DNA from: Pseudomonadales bacterium
GTDB lineage: Bacteria; Pseudomonadota; Gammaproteobacteria; Pseudomonadales; Halieaceae
Direction of reading: 5' to 3'
Assembly (NCBI GenBank): GCA_024234735.1
Contig: JACKNV010000001.1
Coordinates: forward strand, 744,001 to 808,000
DNA: 64,000 nt
This document shows positions 8,411 to 15,797 of this stretch, piece after piece (position 1 is the stretch's first letter; each line of letters begins with the position of its first letter). The position numbers and the translations under genes are program-made. The notes below the pieces were generated by a model. The model was not told the origin of the DNA and made no database searches. It worked only from the letters and a program-made list of their open reading frames with translations.

Positions 8411-9190
8411 TTAGCCGTAGCGCCGCTGATGCAGGCGCAACTTCGGTTCGCAGCGCCTGAGTGCCCCGGTGATGCGCTCGGCAATGGATGCGCCGCGGTT
8501 GTCGGCATCCAGCAGGGCGGTAGCGTGAGCGGCACACAGGTTCTCCGCGCCGCCCCAGGTTTCTATCAGCTCAGCGACCCACTGCCGGAATTCAGCCGCC
8601 GCCCCGGCGCGTGGTTCCAGCACCCGGGGCAGAGTGGGGTGAAATACCAGGGTGTCCTTCCAGCCGACCAGGCGCAGGGGTAGTGGCATTTGCATGTACA
8701 TCAGTGTGTCGTCCACGTGAATGGTCCTGGATGCCCTGTGCAGGGCCAGCACTGACGAGAAATGGATATTCTCGTTGGCGGAGACAAAATCCACCCCGCG
8801 GGGCACCGAGAAGTCAAAGTCGTCCGCATACAAGGCGTGCAGCGCGGCCTCTTCGGCAAGTTCCCGCTCCCAGGGCAGGTCGGCAAACCGCTCGTGGTGG
8901 CGGACAGTGCCATACAGCCGTGCCCGGGGGTACGCTTCGTGCATGCTTCGCACATGTACGGTGTGGAAAGGGTGCAGGTTGATAATGGCCTCGAGTTCAC
9001 TACCACCTATGATCGCGTCGACCCGCCGCCTGAGCGCAGGACTCAGGGTATAGGAATCGAGCAATACGAAAGCACCGCTGGCCAGCCTCACCAGTGAGGC
9101 CTGGGTGCCGATATCAACCACGCCACCAATCCTGAATGAGCCGCGTATATTCCAGAAGTCAGGGGAGAGCTCGATAATGTCGCTTTTCAT
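8411..9190 (-). CDS. Metallo-beta-lactamase-fold-like protein with degenerate metal site
   Basis: This 259-residue protein resembles metallo-beta-lactamase-fold proteins (strand pattern RIGGVVDIGTQASLVRLASGAFVLLDSYTL, then a His-rich turn and VDDTLMYMQMP). The expected HxHxDH metal motif is replaced by HPFHTVH, which lacks the aspartate, and the downstream histidines are not clear. It may be a non-catalytic or altered-metal relative such as the DUF4336-like group. The start at 9190 (MKSDIIELS) has a GGAGCAAAGGC ribosome site; eight upstream codons are excluded. It is divergent from the epimerase gene. Confidence 0.6.
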   Translation of the reverse strand: MKSDIIELSPDFWNIRGSFRIGGVVDIGTQASLVRLASGAFVLLDSYTLSPALRRRVDAIIGGSELEAIINLHPFHTVHVRSMHEAYPRARLYGTVRHHERFADLPWERELAEEAALHALYADDFDFSVPRGVDFVSANENIHFSSVLALHRASRTIHVDDTLMYMQMPLPLRLVGWKDTLVFHPTLPRVLEPRAGAAAEFRQWVAELIETWGGAENLCAAHATALLDADNRGASIAERITGALRRCEPKLRLHQRRYG

Positions 9191-9345
9191 TGCCTTTGCT
9201 CCGGATCGATTCACCTAACGATAGCACGGAATTTTCCGCACCTGGCGGCATTTCATCAACAGCGCTGAAGTTTCTCCAAAGTGCGTATCGTCGGCTACAC
9301 TTTGCAAATTCCTGGGTTATACCGCATCAGACACAAGGAGCGCAG

Positions 9346-10254
9346 GTGAAGACATTGGTTGTCGGCGGCACCGGGTTTGCCGGGGGGTACACAGCACTTT
9401 ATCTCAGGAAACTTGGCTGGGATGTAACCATCATGGGGCGCAAGCCACCCCCAGCAGGTACGGCGCTCGCGCAATTGCCGTTCCAGCAGGGTGATTATCT
9501 GGCCCCGGAATTTCCGGATACCCGGCTACACGGTTTCGACGCGATGATTTTTGCTGCCGGCGCGGACATCACCCGACTGCCTGGCGGTGACCTTACAAGC
9601 CCCAAGGATTTTTACTACCGCTGTAATACCGTCGGCATGCCGGCATTTTTCCGTAAGGCAAAGGCGGCCGGGATCGGCAGGGTGGTGAACCTGGGGAGTT
9701 TTTATGCACATGTGGCTCCAGCCGAGGCCCTGGCTGACCCCTACGTGGCTTCACGGGCAGAATCCTGCAAGCGGGTCCGGGCGCTCAGTGATGACTGTTT
9801 CGCGGTGTGTGCGGTAAATGCGCCCTTCATCCTGGGTATCGTACCGGACCTGCCGGTAGCCCACCTCAGTGCCATCAAGGCCTATGTCATGGGCCAGATT
9901 CCCGGGGCCCCGCAGTTCGCCCCGCAGGGCGGCACCAATCACGTCACGCTGCTCACGGTCGCGGAGGCGCTGCGGGGCGCGCTGGAGCGCGGCGAGGCCG
10001 GCAAGGCCTACCTCATCGGCGATGCAAACTACAGTTGGAAGGAGTACCTGGAGTCCTGGGCCCAGGCTTGTGGCGTCCCCCGGGAATACGAAGTGCGTGG
10101 GGATACAGACCACCCGTTAATACCGTTCGCTATCATGTACGCCGGTATCGGGTCCACCGTGAGCTATCAGGTGGATCGCGAGGAGCAGGTCCTGCTGGGT
10201 TACGGTCAGGGACGGATGGAGAGGGAGATCAGCGCCTGCGCCGAGCACTACTGA
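9346..10254 (+). CDS. NAD(P)-dependent epimerase/dehydratase-like (extended SDR) protein
   Basis: This 302-residue protein has the Rossmann N-terminus KTLVVGGTGFAGGYTALYLRKLGW and the NLGSFYAH segment, which places it among extended/atypical short-chain dehydrogenases. The active-site YxxxK is not obvious; DPYVASRAESCKRV at the usual place suggests YxxxR or an atypical site. Start is the GTG at 9346, seven bases after AAGGAG. It probably acts on a sugar or steroid-like substrate, but this cannot be specified. It converges with the SnoaL-like gene at 10315. Confidence 0.75.
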   Translation: MKTLVVGGTGFAGGYTALYLRKLGWDVTIMGRKPPPAGTALAQLPFQQGDYLAPEFPDTRLHGFDAMIFAAGADITRLPGGDLTSPKDFYYRCNTVGMPAFFRKAKAAGIGRVVNLGSFYAHVAPAEALADPYVASRAESCKRVRALSDDCFAVCAVNAPFILGIVPDLPVAHLSAIKAYVMGQIPGAPQFAPQGGTNHVTLLTVAEALRGALERGEAGKAYLIGDANYSWKEYLESWAQACGVPREYEVRGDTDHPLIPFAIMYAGIGSTVSYQVDREEQVLLGYGQGRMEREISACAEHY

Positions 10255-10288
10255 GCAGCGGCCGCAAATGGCGGGAATGCATCGCTGG

Positions 10289-10311
10289 CGCCACCGGGAA
10301 CCGCGGTGGCG
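10289..10311. terminator. Hairpin between convergent epimerase and SnoaL-like genes
   Basis: A perfect 8-bp GC-rich stem (CGCCACCG, loop GGAACCG, CGGTGGCG) lies in the 60-base gap between two convergent genes. No T-run follows on either strand. Confidence 0.4.
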
Positions 10312-10314
10312 ACC

Positions 10315-10722
10315 TCAGCCGGTAACCTGCTCCATCACCTTGTCGGTATCCCAGTACGCCTTGAGGCTGGTCAGTTTGCCCTCGCCGTTGACCTCGTAGG
10401 TGACGATCATTTCGATATAGGTCTTCAGATCCCCCATCCGGTTGGTCGCGGTGATATCGCAGGCGCAAACGTGCTCACCACAGGGAATACGCCGGTGGGA
10501 GACGATGGTCAGATCGCCTATACCTATCATGAGATCCCAGAATTGCGCGATTCGCTCCTTGCCGGCGAAACCCGCTCCCTGGGGGTCATGGCTCGACGGC
10601 CCCACCGGGTCGAACACCACGGCATCGTCCGCAAACAGGGACAGCCATGCGTCCTTGTCGCCGTTTTGTGCGTTGGCTATGGATTGTTTGTGGGCGCGAA
10701 TCGCCAGGGTATCGTCGTTCAT
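10315..10722 (-). CDS. SnoaL-like / NTF2-fold protein
   Basis: This 135-residue protein has the SnoaL/NTF2 cone-fold pattern: helical start (IRAHKQSIANAQNGDKDAWLSLFADDAVVFDPVG), a Phe-Asp-Pro loop, then beta-strands ending GKLTSLKAYWDTDKV. Family members are isomerases, hydratases or ligand-binding proteins, often of steroids or polyketides. Start is ATG at 10722. It is the first of four SnoaL-like genes within 4 kb. The function is not assigned. Confidence 0.78.
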   Translation of the reverse strand: MNDDTLAIRAHKQSIANAQNGDKDAWLSLFADDAVVFDPVGPSSHDPQGAGFAGKERIAQFWDLMIGIGDLTIVSHRRIPCGEHVCACDITATNRMGDLKTYIEMIVTYEVNGEGKLTSLKAYWDTDKVMEQVTG

Positions 10723-11052
10723 GGTCAGCCTCTTTGTATTCTACTGGCGGGAATCTACCGTCATAGCAGGACAGTACGTTTCGATCTTAATGTTTCGCGA
10801 GCCTGTTTACCCAGCATCGATGCCCAGCTTTGGCGCGCTGGTATAGCTTTTTATGCAGGGCGGCGAAGGGGCAGGGCAGTGTTCCCGACACTGGCGATAT
10901 CTCGGGGTAATTGCCGATAGCGATACACTGCCGAGGTCTTGCGGTCCTCGCGGCGAGAGCCCCTCTGGTGGGGCGATGTAGACAGTGTCCACTTGCGGCA
11001 CGGGGTTTTTCCGGGCACAGTCTCAAGCTCCGGATATCGATGGATTACCGCC

Positions 11053-12717
11053 ATGGAACAGCTCACCGAAATGGACTACAGCTTCGTGCAGATGGAGAGC
11101 AACCGCACGCCGCTGCACATCACCCCGGTCATGTTTTACGATCAGTCCACGGCGCCCGGCGGCAAGGTCAGGTTCAGGGACATCCTGCGCGTTTTCGAGC
11201 GCAATCTTCACAAGTCTGCGGTGTTCAGGCGCAAGCTGAGCGACCACACCTTTGGCCTGGATACTCCCTACTGGGTCGAGGATGGGGATTTCGACCTCGA
11301 ATTCCACGTGCGCCATATCGCGCTGCCGCAGCCCGGCGACTGGCGCCAGCTGTGCATTCTCATGGCGCGGCTGCATGCGCGACCCCTGGATATGCGACGG
11401 CCGCTGTGGGAGGCCTATGTCATCGAAGGGCTCAACGGCGTGGAGCACCTGCCCCCGAACTGCTTCGCCATCCTGTTGAAGGTGCACCATGCCGCCATCG
11501 ACGGGGTGTCCGCTGCGGAAATCCTCAACGCCATACACAGCCTGACCGATGAGCCGGTGCCACCCCTGGTCGAGGATGACTGGCAGCCCGAGCCGGAGCC
11601 TCCGGCGCTGCAGGTATGGTCAAGGGCCTACCTGAATACCATCCGGCGCCCGGTTAGACTGGTGGAAACTGTCGGCAGGCTGGTGCCGAAAATGATCAGG
11701 GCCAGCCGCGAGAGCGAGGACACCGGCAAGAGTGCCGATTCCTTCAGGACGGTTTTCAACGACCGCGTCAGTTCCTTCAGGGTCATGGACGCCATCATCC
11801 TGGATCTCGACGAGGTCAAGGGGATCAGGCAGGCGGTAGCCGGCGTGACCGTCAACGATGTAATCGTCTCGGTGGTCGGCGGCGGCCTGCGCAAGTATCT
11901 GCAGGGCAAGGGAGAACTACCGCAAGGCAGTCTGGTGACCGCCGCTCCGATCAACGTCCGCGCCGAGCGCAACAGCGACTCGCGCGGCAACCAGGTGGGC
12001 ATCATGTCCATTCGCATGTACACCGACATCGAGGACCCTGTGGAACGCCTGCGGGCGGTCAACGAGTCAGTCCGGGGGTCCAAGGAATACGCCTCGGCCG
12101 TGGGCACCACGAGCATGATGGAGCTCAGCCAGGGCCTGTGGCCCCAGGTCATCGGCGCGGGCTTCAAGCTCGGCACCCTGTTTGCGCGGGCGGGTGACAT
12201 CGGCCTGCCCATGCATACCGTGGTATCCAATGTGCCGGGGCCGCAGGTCCCACTCTACCTGGCGGGCGCCAGGCTGCACATGCTGGTGGGGCTGGGGCCG
12301 ATCATGGACATGATGGGCCTGTTCCACGGTGTGATCAGCGGTGCCGGCAAGATCTCCATCACGTTCGTATCCTGCCGCGAGCTGATGCCCGATCCACAGA
12401 CTTACCGGGAGTGCCTGCAGGAGGCCTGGGACGAACTGCGCGCTGCCACGCATACCTTGGCACCGGTAAAACGCTCCAAAAGGCGCGCGGGGGGGAGGGG
12501 ATCGGGAGCCCGAGCCGGCAAAGTGGCCAGGCCGAAGGCGAAGGCCAACGCCAAGCTCGGGCCCGAGACCAAGAGCAAGACCAAGAGCAAGAGCAAGAGC
12601 AAGAGCAAAGCCGGGGTAGGGCCCAAGACCAAGGCCAAGAACAAGACCAAGAACAAGACCAAAGCCAGGGCGGCAGCCGGGCGCAAAGCCGCGGCGAAGA
12701 AGCGCCCGGCAAATTGA
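11053..12717 (+). CDS. Wax ester synthase / diacylglycerol O-acyltransferase (WS/DGAT)
   Basis: This 554-residue acyltransferase is of the bifunctional WS/DGAT family, which joins acyl-CoA to long-chain alcohols or diacylglycerol for storage lipid. The start MEQLTEMDYSFVQMESNRTPLHI is typical. The catalytic motif HHAAIDG (within LLKVHHAAIDGVSAAEI, about residue 140) is intact, and VSNVPGP marks the C-terminal domain. After about residue 475 a 75-residue Lys/Ser/Thr/Ala/Asn-rich tail is added, built from K-x dipeptides. The ATG at 11053 lacks a strong ribosome site. The 330-base region upstream (10723-11052) shows only a TGGTATAGC-like extended -10 near 10840 and no gene. Confidence 0.93.
   Translation: MEQLTEMDYSFVQMESNRTPLHITPVMFYDQSTAPGGKVRFRDILRVFERNLHKSAVFRRKLSDHTFGLDTPYWVEDGDFDLEFHVRHIALPQPGDWRQLCILMARLHARPLDMRRPLWEAYVIEGLNGVEHLPPNCFAILLKVHHAAIDGVSAAEILNAIHSLTDEPVPPLVEDDWQPEPEPPALQVWSRAYLNTIRRPVRLVETVGRLVPKMIRASRESEDTGKSADSFRTVFNDRVSSFRVMDAIILDLDEVKGIRQAVAGVTVNDVIVSVVGGGLRKYLQGKGELPQGSLVTAAPINVRAERNSDSRGNQVGIMSIRMYTDIEDPVERLRAVNESVRGSKEYASAVGTTSMMELSQGLWPQVIGAGFKLGTLFARAGDIGLPMHTVVSNVPGPQVPLYLAGARLHMLVGLGPIMDMMGLFHGVISGAGKISITFVSCRELMPDPQTYRECLQEAWDELRAATHTLAPVKRSKRRAGGRGSGARAGKVARPKAKANAKLGPETKSKTKSKSKSKSKAGVGPKTKAKNKTKNKTKARAAAGRKAAAKKRPAN
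12570..12663 (+). repeat. Lysine-codon microsatellite in the WS/DGAT 3' end
   Basis: Near-perfect hexanucleotide units AAGAGC/AAGACC, then AAGAAC/AAGACC, encode alternating Lys-Ser/Thr/Asn residues in two blocks (12570-12609 and 12622-12663). The unit length keeps the frame, so copy number could change without breaking the protein. Confidence 0.75.
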
Positions 12718-12720
12718 GCC

Positions 12721-12737
12721 GCGGCGTCTTTCGCCGC
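12721..12737. terminator. Hairpin between convergent WS/DGAT and SnoaL-like genes
   Basis: A 6-bp GC stem (GCGGCG, loop TCTTT, CGCCGC) begins three bases after the WS/DGAT stop. It lacks a T-run. Confidence 0.35.
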
Positions 12738-12796
12738 CAGGCGGATAGGCAGATTGCAAGGCATGTGCGCAGGCAGTCGTTAAAACAGCGGTCTGA

Positions 12797-13330
12797 TTAT
12801 CCCCCCGGTGTGGCCCCCAGCATGGCGACCAGACGCTGCTTCATGGGAGCCACCCATTCTTCGCGCAGCCTGGGGTCGAGCAGGCCGGCGTCATCGAGTT
12901 CGTCGCACAGGCGCAGCTGATGGGCCAGATCGAACAGGTCATACTGCTCGGAAAATTTTCCATCGCCGCCGTAGGTAATAAACGAGACGCCATGGGTCTG
13001 GTAATAACTGCCATCGGCGCGCAATCCTGGGCCGCGATTGACCCAGTGGCTAATGATCCGATTGCCGTTGATCGCCCAGTCTATGATGGGAAAGCTCCAC
13101 CCCTGCCACCCCGAGCCCACGTCCATATCCCGGCCGTAATGTGTGTTGCGTATCTCTTCACGCCCGTTGGCGACAACGAGCATCGTTCCCCCATAGGGGC
13201 AGGTGTAGACACAGTCCTCGTGATAGAAGCGGTCCGCAATCCACGACCAGCTGTTGGTTCGCTGGGCTTCCTCGAATGCTTCAGCCAGGCCGCGGATCGT
13301 TGCCTCGACTTCTTCATGGGGATAGGGCAT
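12797..13330 (-). CDS. SnoaL-like / NTF2-fold protein
   Basis: This 177-residue protein has the SnoaL-like layout: helical N-terminus EVEATIRGLAEAFEEAQRTNSWSWIADRFYHEDCVYTCPYG, then strands with SHWVNRGPGLRADG and SFITYGGDGKFSEQYDLFD. A longer C-terminal helical extension, MKQRLVAMLG, sets it apart from the other three. Start at 13330 (MPYPHEEVEA) has a GAGGAA ribosome site; the upstream in-frame residues are excluded. The 55-base gap to the next gene suggests the three minus-strand SnoaL genes are one operon. Confidence 0.75.
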   Translation of the reverse strand: MPYPHEEVEATIRGLAEAFEEAQRTNSWSWIADRFYHEDCVYTCPYGGTMLVVANGREEIRNTHYGRDMDVGSGWQGWSFPIIDWAINGNRIISHWVNRGPGLRADGSYYQTHGVSFITYGGDGKFSEQYDLFDLAHQLRLCDELDDAGLLDPRLREEWVAPMKQRLVAMLGATPGG

Positions 13331-13385
13331 AAGCGTATTCCTCGTTGCACAAATCATGGTCGATAGCGTGAGTCAGCATAGGCTG

Positions 13386-13838
13386 TCAACGCCTGGGAAT
13401 AAGCGGGATGCCCAACTCGGCGTCCAGGTGCAGGTGTCGGCTGCCGAACTGCCAGCCCCCGTCTGGCTTGCGAAGCAGCTCGTCCCGGTAGCGGATGTAC
13501 ATGACGTACTCGTGTTGCGCGTCGTTGCGGGTATAGAAATGCGATGCCCGGCAATAGGTTTCCGTGGTGGCGGTATCCACGCGGTAATCCAGTACCAGCT
13601 GCTGGCCAAGCATATGAAACGTCCGCGGGTAGATGTCGATCGCATGCAGCGCGTCGCTGATTTGCCTGAAACCCTCCAGGTGCAGTAGCGGTGGCGCACG
13701 CGGATCGACGCTGGCGACGACCAGGGTGGCTTCCGGTGCGAAGATGTCCGGCAGCATGCTGAATTCGCGTCTGTCGACGCAGTAGGCATACCACCTGGCC
13801 GGTTGCAGCAACTGTTCGAAATCGATCCCTGTACTCAT
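13386..13838 (-). CDS. SnoaL-like / NTF2-fold protein
   Basis: This 150-residue SnoaL_4-like protein has FEQLLQPARWYAYCVDRREFSMLPDIFAPEATLVV, the usual Tyr-x4-Asp-x9-Phe helix-and-loop start, and the strand pair ASHFYTRNDAQHEYVMYIRYRDELLRKPDGGW. These resemble the aromatic-ring or steroid-processing small subunit fold. Start is ATG at 13838 after GAGAAAGG. No catalytic residues can be assigned with confidence. Confidence 0.75.
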   Translation of the reverse strand: MSTGIDFEQLLQPARWYAYCVDRREFSMLPDIFAPEATLVVASVDPRAPPLLHLEGFRQISDALHAIDIYPRTFHMLGQQLVLDYRVDTATTETYCRASHFYTRNDAQHEYVMYIRYRDELLRKPDGGWQFGSRHLHLDAELGIPLIPRR

Positions 13839-13913
13839 GCCTTTCTCACAGCGTGACCTTGTGTCGATACTCTTGCCAGCCGCCAGGTGATTCCCGGAGA
13901 CACCGGTGCATGG

Positions 13914-14342
13914 TCAGTTTCCGACGAGTGGCGGCCGCACGCCGCCGCACAGGACGTCCGTGACCCGCTCGGTGTCCATGTATTCCTTGAGGCATCGCAA
14001 TTTTCCGCCGGCCAGTTCAAAGAGGAAGTGATAGTGGTTGCTGTAGGTCTTACCCGAGACATGTTCCCCCTGGCTGCGAGCTTCAACCGCGACCTTGTCG
14101 CCCTCGGCAACCATCCCGGTCACGGTAAACTGCAACCCCTTCGGGAAGACATCGAAGATCGCACTCGCCGACACCGCGATCTGCTCGAGGGAGAACGTGC
14201 CCGAGATCAGGGTGTTGCCCAGGGTCTGCACGCAGCCGTCTGGGCTGTAAGCTGCCACGATCCGCTGCACATCGCCCGCATTCAGCGCGTCGAAAAAGCG
14301 CAGTACGAAAGCCTTGTTGTCTTCCAGTCGACATGTCGTCAT
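13914..14342 (-). CDS. SnoaL-like / NTF2-fold protein
   Basis: This 142-residue protein starts MTTCRLEDNKAFVLRFFDALNAGDV, the classic SnoaL/ketosteroid-isomerase-like opening, and continues with VEARSQGEHVSGKTYSNHYHFLFELAGGKLRCLKEYMDT, the beta-sheet with a conserved YxDT-type end. It is first in the minus-strand group of three SnoaL genes, separated by 75 bases from the next. The 272-base region upstream (14343-14614) holds no gene, and the dif-linked mobile region starts there. Confidence 0.78.
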   Translation of the reverse strand: MTTCRLEDNKAFVLRFFDALNAGDVQRIVAAYSPDGCVQTLGNTLISGTFSLEQIAVSASAIFDVFPKGLQFTVTGMVAEGDKVAVEARSQGEHVSGKTYSNHYHFLFELAGGKLRCLKEYMDTERVTDVLCGGVRPPLVGN

Positions 14343-14549
14343 GGTTTCGACTTATCCATCCTGATTGCAGGCAATAACACCGACAGCACTATGCCAGTAT
14401 TTCAATAGGGCATAGCCCACTGCAATCGAAACACCCAATAAAACATGTCGGTATCTATCTTTAAACCTCTGGCGGCCTTGAGCAGGGTTGCACGTTCTAC
14501 AAACCCCGCACGAAATTGGCTGAGTAGTGGGTAGTGGACCAAAATCACT

Positions 14550-14560
14550 ATTTAACATAA
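14550..14560 (-). other. Inverted XerD-arm-like half site
   Basis: ATTTAACATAA is the exact reverse complement of the XerD arm (TTATGTTAAAT) found in the two dif-like sites downstream. The neighbouring centre and XerC-arm positions do not match, so this is at most a half site or decayed attachment site in inverted orientation. Confidence 0.4.
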
Positions 14561-14577
14561 TAACTGAGTCGAAATGC

Positions 14578-14610
14578 CAGCCTGGGTAGGCCCCTGGGGT
14601 AGCCAGGCTG
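14578..14610. repeat. Inverted repeat at the edge of phage-remnant copy A
   Basis: CAGCCTGG and CCAGGCTG form a perfect 8-bp inverted repeat with a 17-base loop, directly before the point where copy A becomes similar to copy B. It could be a terminator or a folded attachment region; no T-run is seen. Confidence 0.35.
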
Positions 14611-14614
14611 AGTG

Positions 14615-14942
14615 CAGTTAGGCGCCCCCCGGTGGGCTATTCGCCTGGTCGCCTCCCAGATCGCCACCCTGGATCGCTTCGACTGGCCCGACTGGGAAAT
14701 CCGCAACGGCTGCCTGTACTGGAACCAACTCGATCACCGTTACTTCTGGACGCCAACCCGGTTGGTGCTGCCGCTCTACAACGTCGATTCATCCGATACG
14801 CCATGGCAGACCTGGGCTGACAATCTGTCATCGCTGGAGTCCGCCAGAAGGGCCCGAACAGAGCAAAAAGACCTGCAAAACCAGTCAGATAGCCCCGGCC
14901 GGGATTTATCCACATATGCGCATAATATATATTATGTTAAAT
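14615..14942 (+). pseudogene. Truncated phage-like (DUF3653-type) gene, copy A, running into dif
   Basis: The reading frame encodes GAPRWAIRLVASQIATLD, then WEIRNGCLYWNQLDHRYFW and TPTRLVLPLYN, similar to short phage proteins of DUF3653 type that sit beside Xer-dependent attachment sites; this family call is from memory of the pattern. Compared with copy B at 17455 it lacks the 5' end and differs at about 8 of 328 bases. The frame reads through the dif-like site. No ribosome site or proper start remains. Confidence 0.55.
14615..14942 (+). repeat. Direct repeat, left copy (~328 bp)
   Basis: It aligns without gaps to 17455-17782, at a constant offset of 2840 bases, with about 8 mismatches by eye (~97.5% identity). 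The repeat ends at the last base of the dif-like site. Confidence 0.9.
14915..14942 (+). other. dif: dif-like XerCD recombination site (left)
   Basis: The site reads TATGCGCATAA (XerC arm), TATATA (centre), TTATGTTAAAT (XerD arm). The XerD arm is identical to that of E. coli and Pseudomonas dif, the inner eight bases of the XerC arm (GCGCATAA) match E. coli, and the centre differs at one base from TGTATA. Whether this or the right copy is the native chromosomal dif cannot be told. Confidence 0.8.
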
Positions 14943-15017
14943 GTACAAAGAGTGTTGATTTGCGTTTAAAACTGACCCAGGATTTGCATTTAATAATGAC
15001 CCACCCTGAACGCCAGA

Positions 15018-15797
15018 TTATGGCGTAGATTTCCGTTTACTGCTTTTCTTTTCTCCCTGCCCATGGATTGTCGAGTGCTTCAATCGGTAGCTGTCGTTGC
15101 CTGTTTCCAGGATATGACAGTGGTGCGTGAGGCGATCGAGCAAGGCAGTGGTCATCTTTTCATCCACAAACACCTCTGACCATTCCGCAAAGCTGAGATT
15201 GGTCGTAATGATGACGCTGGTACGCTCGTACAGCTTGCTGATCAGGTGGAACAGCAAGGCCCCACCGACCTGGCTGATAGGCAGGTAGCCCAGCTCATCC
15301 AGGATCACCAGGTCCGTGTGGATCAGCCGGTTAGCCAACCGCCCCTGTTGTCCTGCCTGCTTTTCCTGCTCCAGCGCATTCACCACCTCGATGGTGGACA
15401 GGAACCGAACCCGCTGCCGGTGGTGCTGGATAGCCTGTACGCCGATGGCGGTGGCCAGATGGGTCTTGCCTGTGCCTGGCCCGCCCACCAGGACAATGTT
15501 CTGGGCATCCTCCAGGAACTGGCAGCGATGCAGCGATTTCACCAGCGCCTCGTCCACCGGACTCTGGCGGAAGTCGAAGCCGGTCAGGTCACGGTAAGCC
15601 GGGAACTTCGCGACAGTCATCTGATAGTTGATGGATCGCACCTCGCGCTCAGAAGCTTCTGCTTTGAGCAACATCTCCAATACCGGGAGGGCCTGCTGGT
15701 AGGCGGGCGAGGATTGCGCCGACAGGGTGTTCACGGCATCCGCCATACCATGCAGCTTCATTCCCTTGAGGGTTGTGATCATGGCGTCAGCTTTCAT
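15018..15797 (-). CDS. istB: IS21 helper ATPase IstB
   Basis: This 259-residue AAA+ ATPase aids IS21 transposition by remodelling the IstA-DNA complex. VGGPGTGKTHLATAIG is the Walker A motif (about residue 100) and LVILDELGYLP is Walker B; the IstB N-terminal domain (LKGMKLHGMADAV, LLKAEASEREVRSINYQM) is present. The start at 15797 (MKADAMITTL) follows GGAGAA and overlaps the istA stop by 11 bases, the usual translational coupling. The C-terminus is a short lysine/serine-rich tail. The gene looks intact. Confidence 0.93.
   Translation of the reverse strand: MKADAMITTLKGMKLHGMADAVNTLSAQSSPAYQQALPVLEMLLKAEASEREVRSINYQMTVAKFPAYRDLTGFDFRQSPVDEALVKSLHRCQFLEDAQNIVLVGGPGTGKTHLATAIGVQAIQHHRQRVRFLSTIEVVNALEQEKQAGQQGRLANRLIHTDLVILDELGYLPISQVGGALLFHLISKLYERTSVIITTNLSFAEWSEVFVDEKMTTALLDRLTHHCHILETGNDSYRLKHSTIHGQGEKKSSKRKSTP

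Noticed and set aside
14561..14577. Full dif site next to the inverted XerD arm
   Set aside because: The centre and XerC-arm positions show no match to dif, so only a half site is claimed.
14943..14952. IS21 target-site duplication
   Set aside because: No 4-, 5- or 8-base sequence is shared between the left flank and the bases after 17419.
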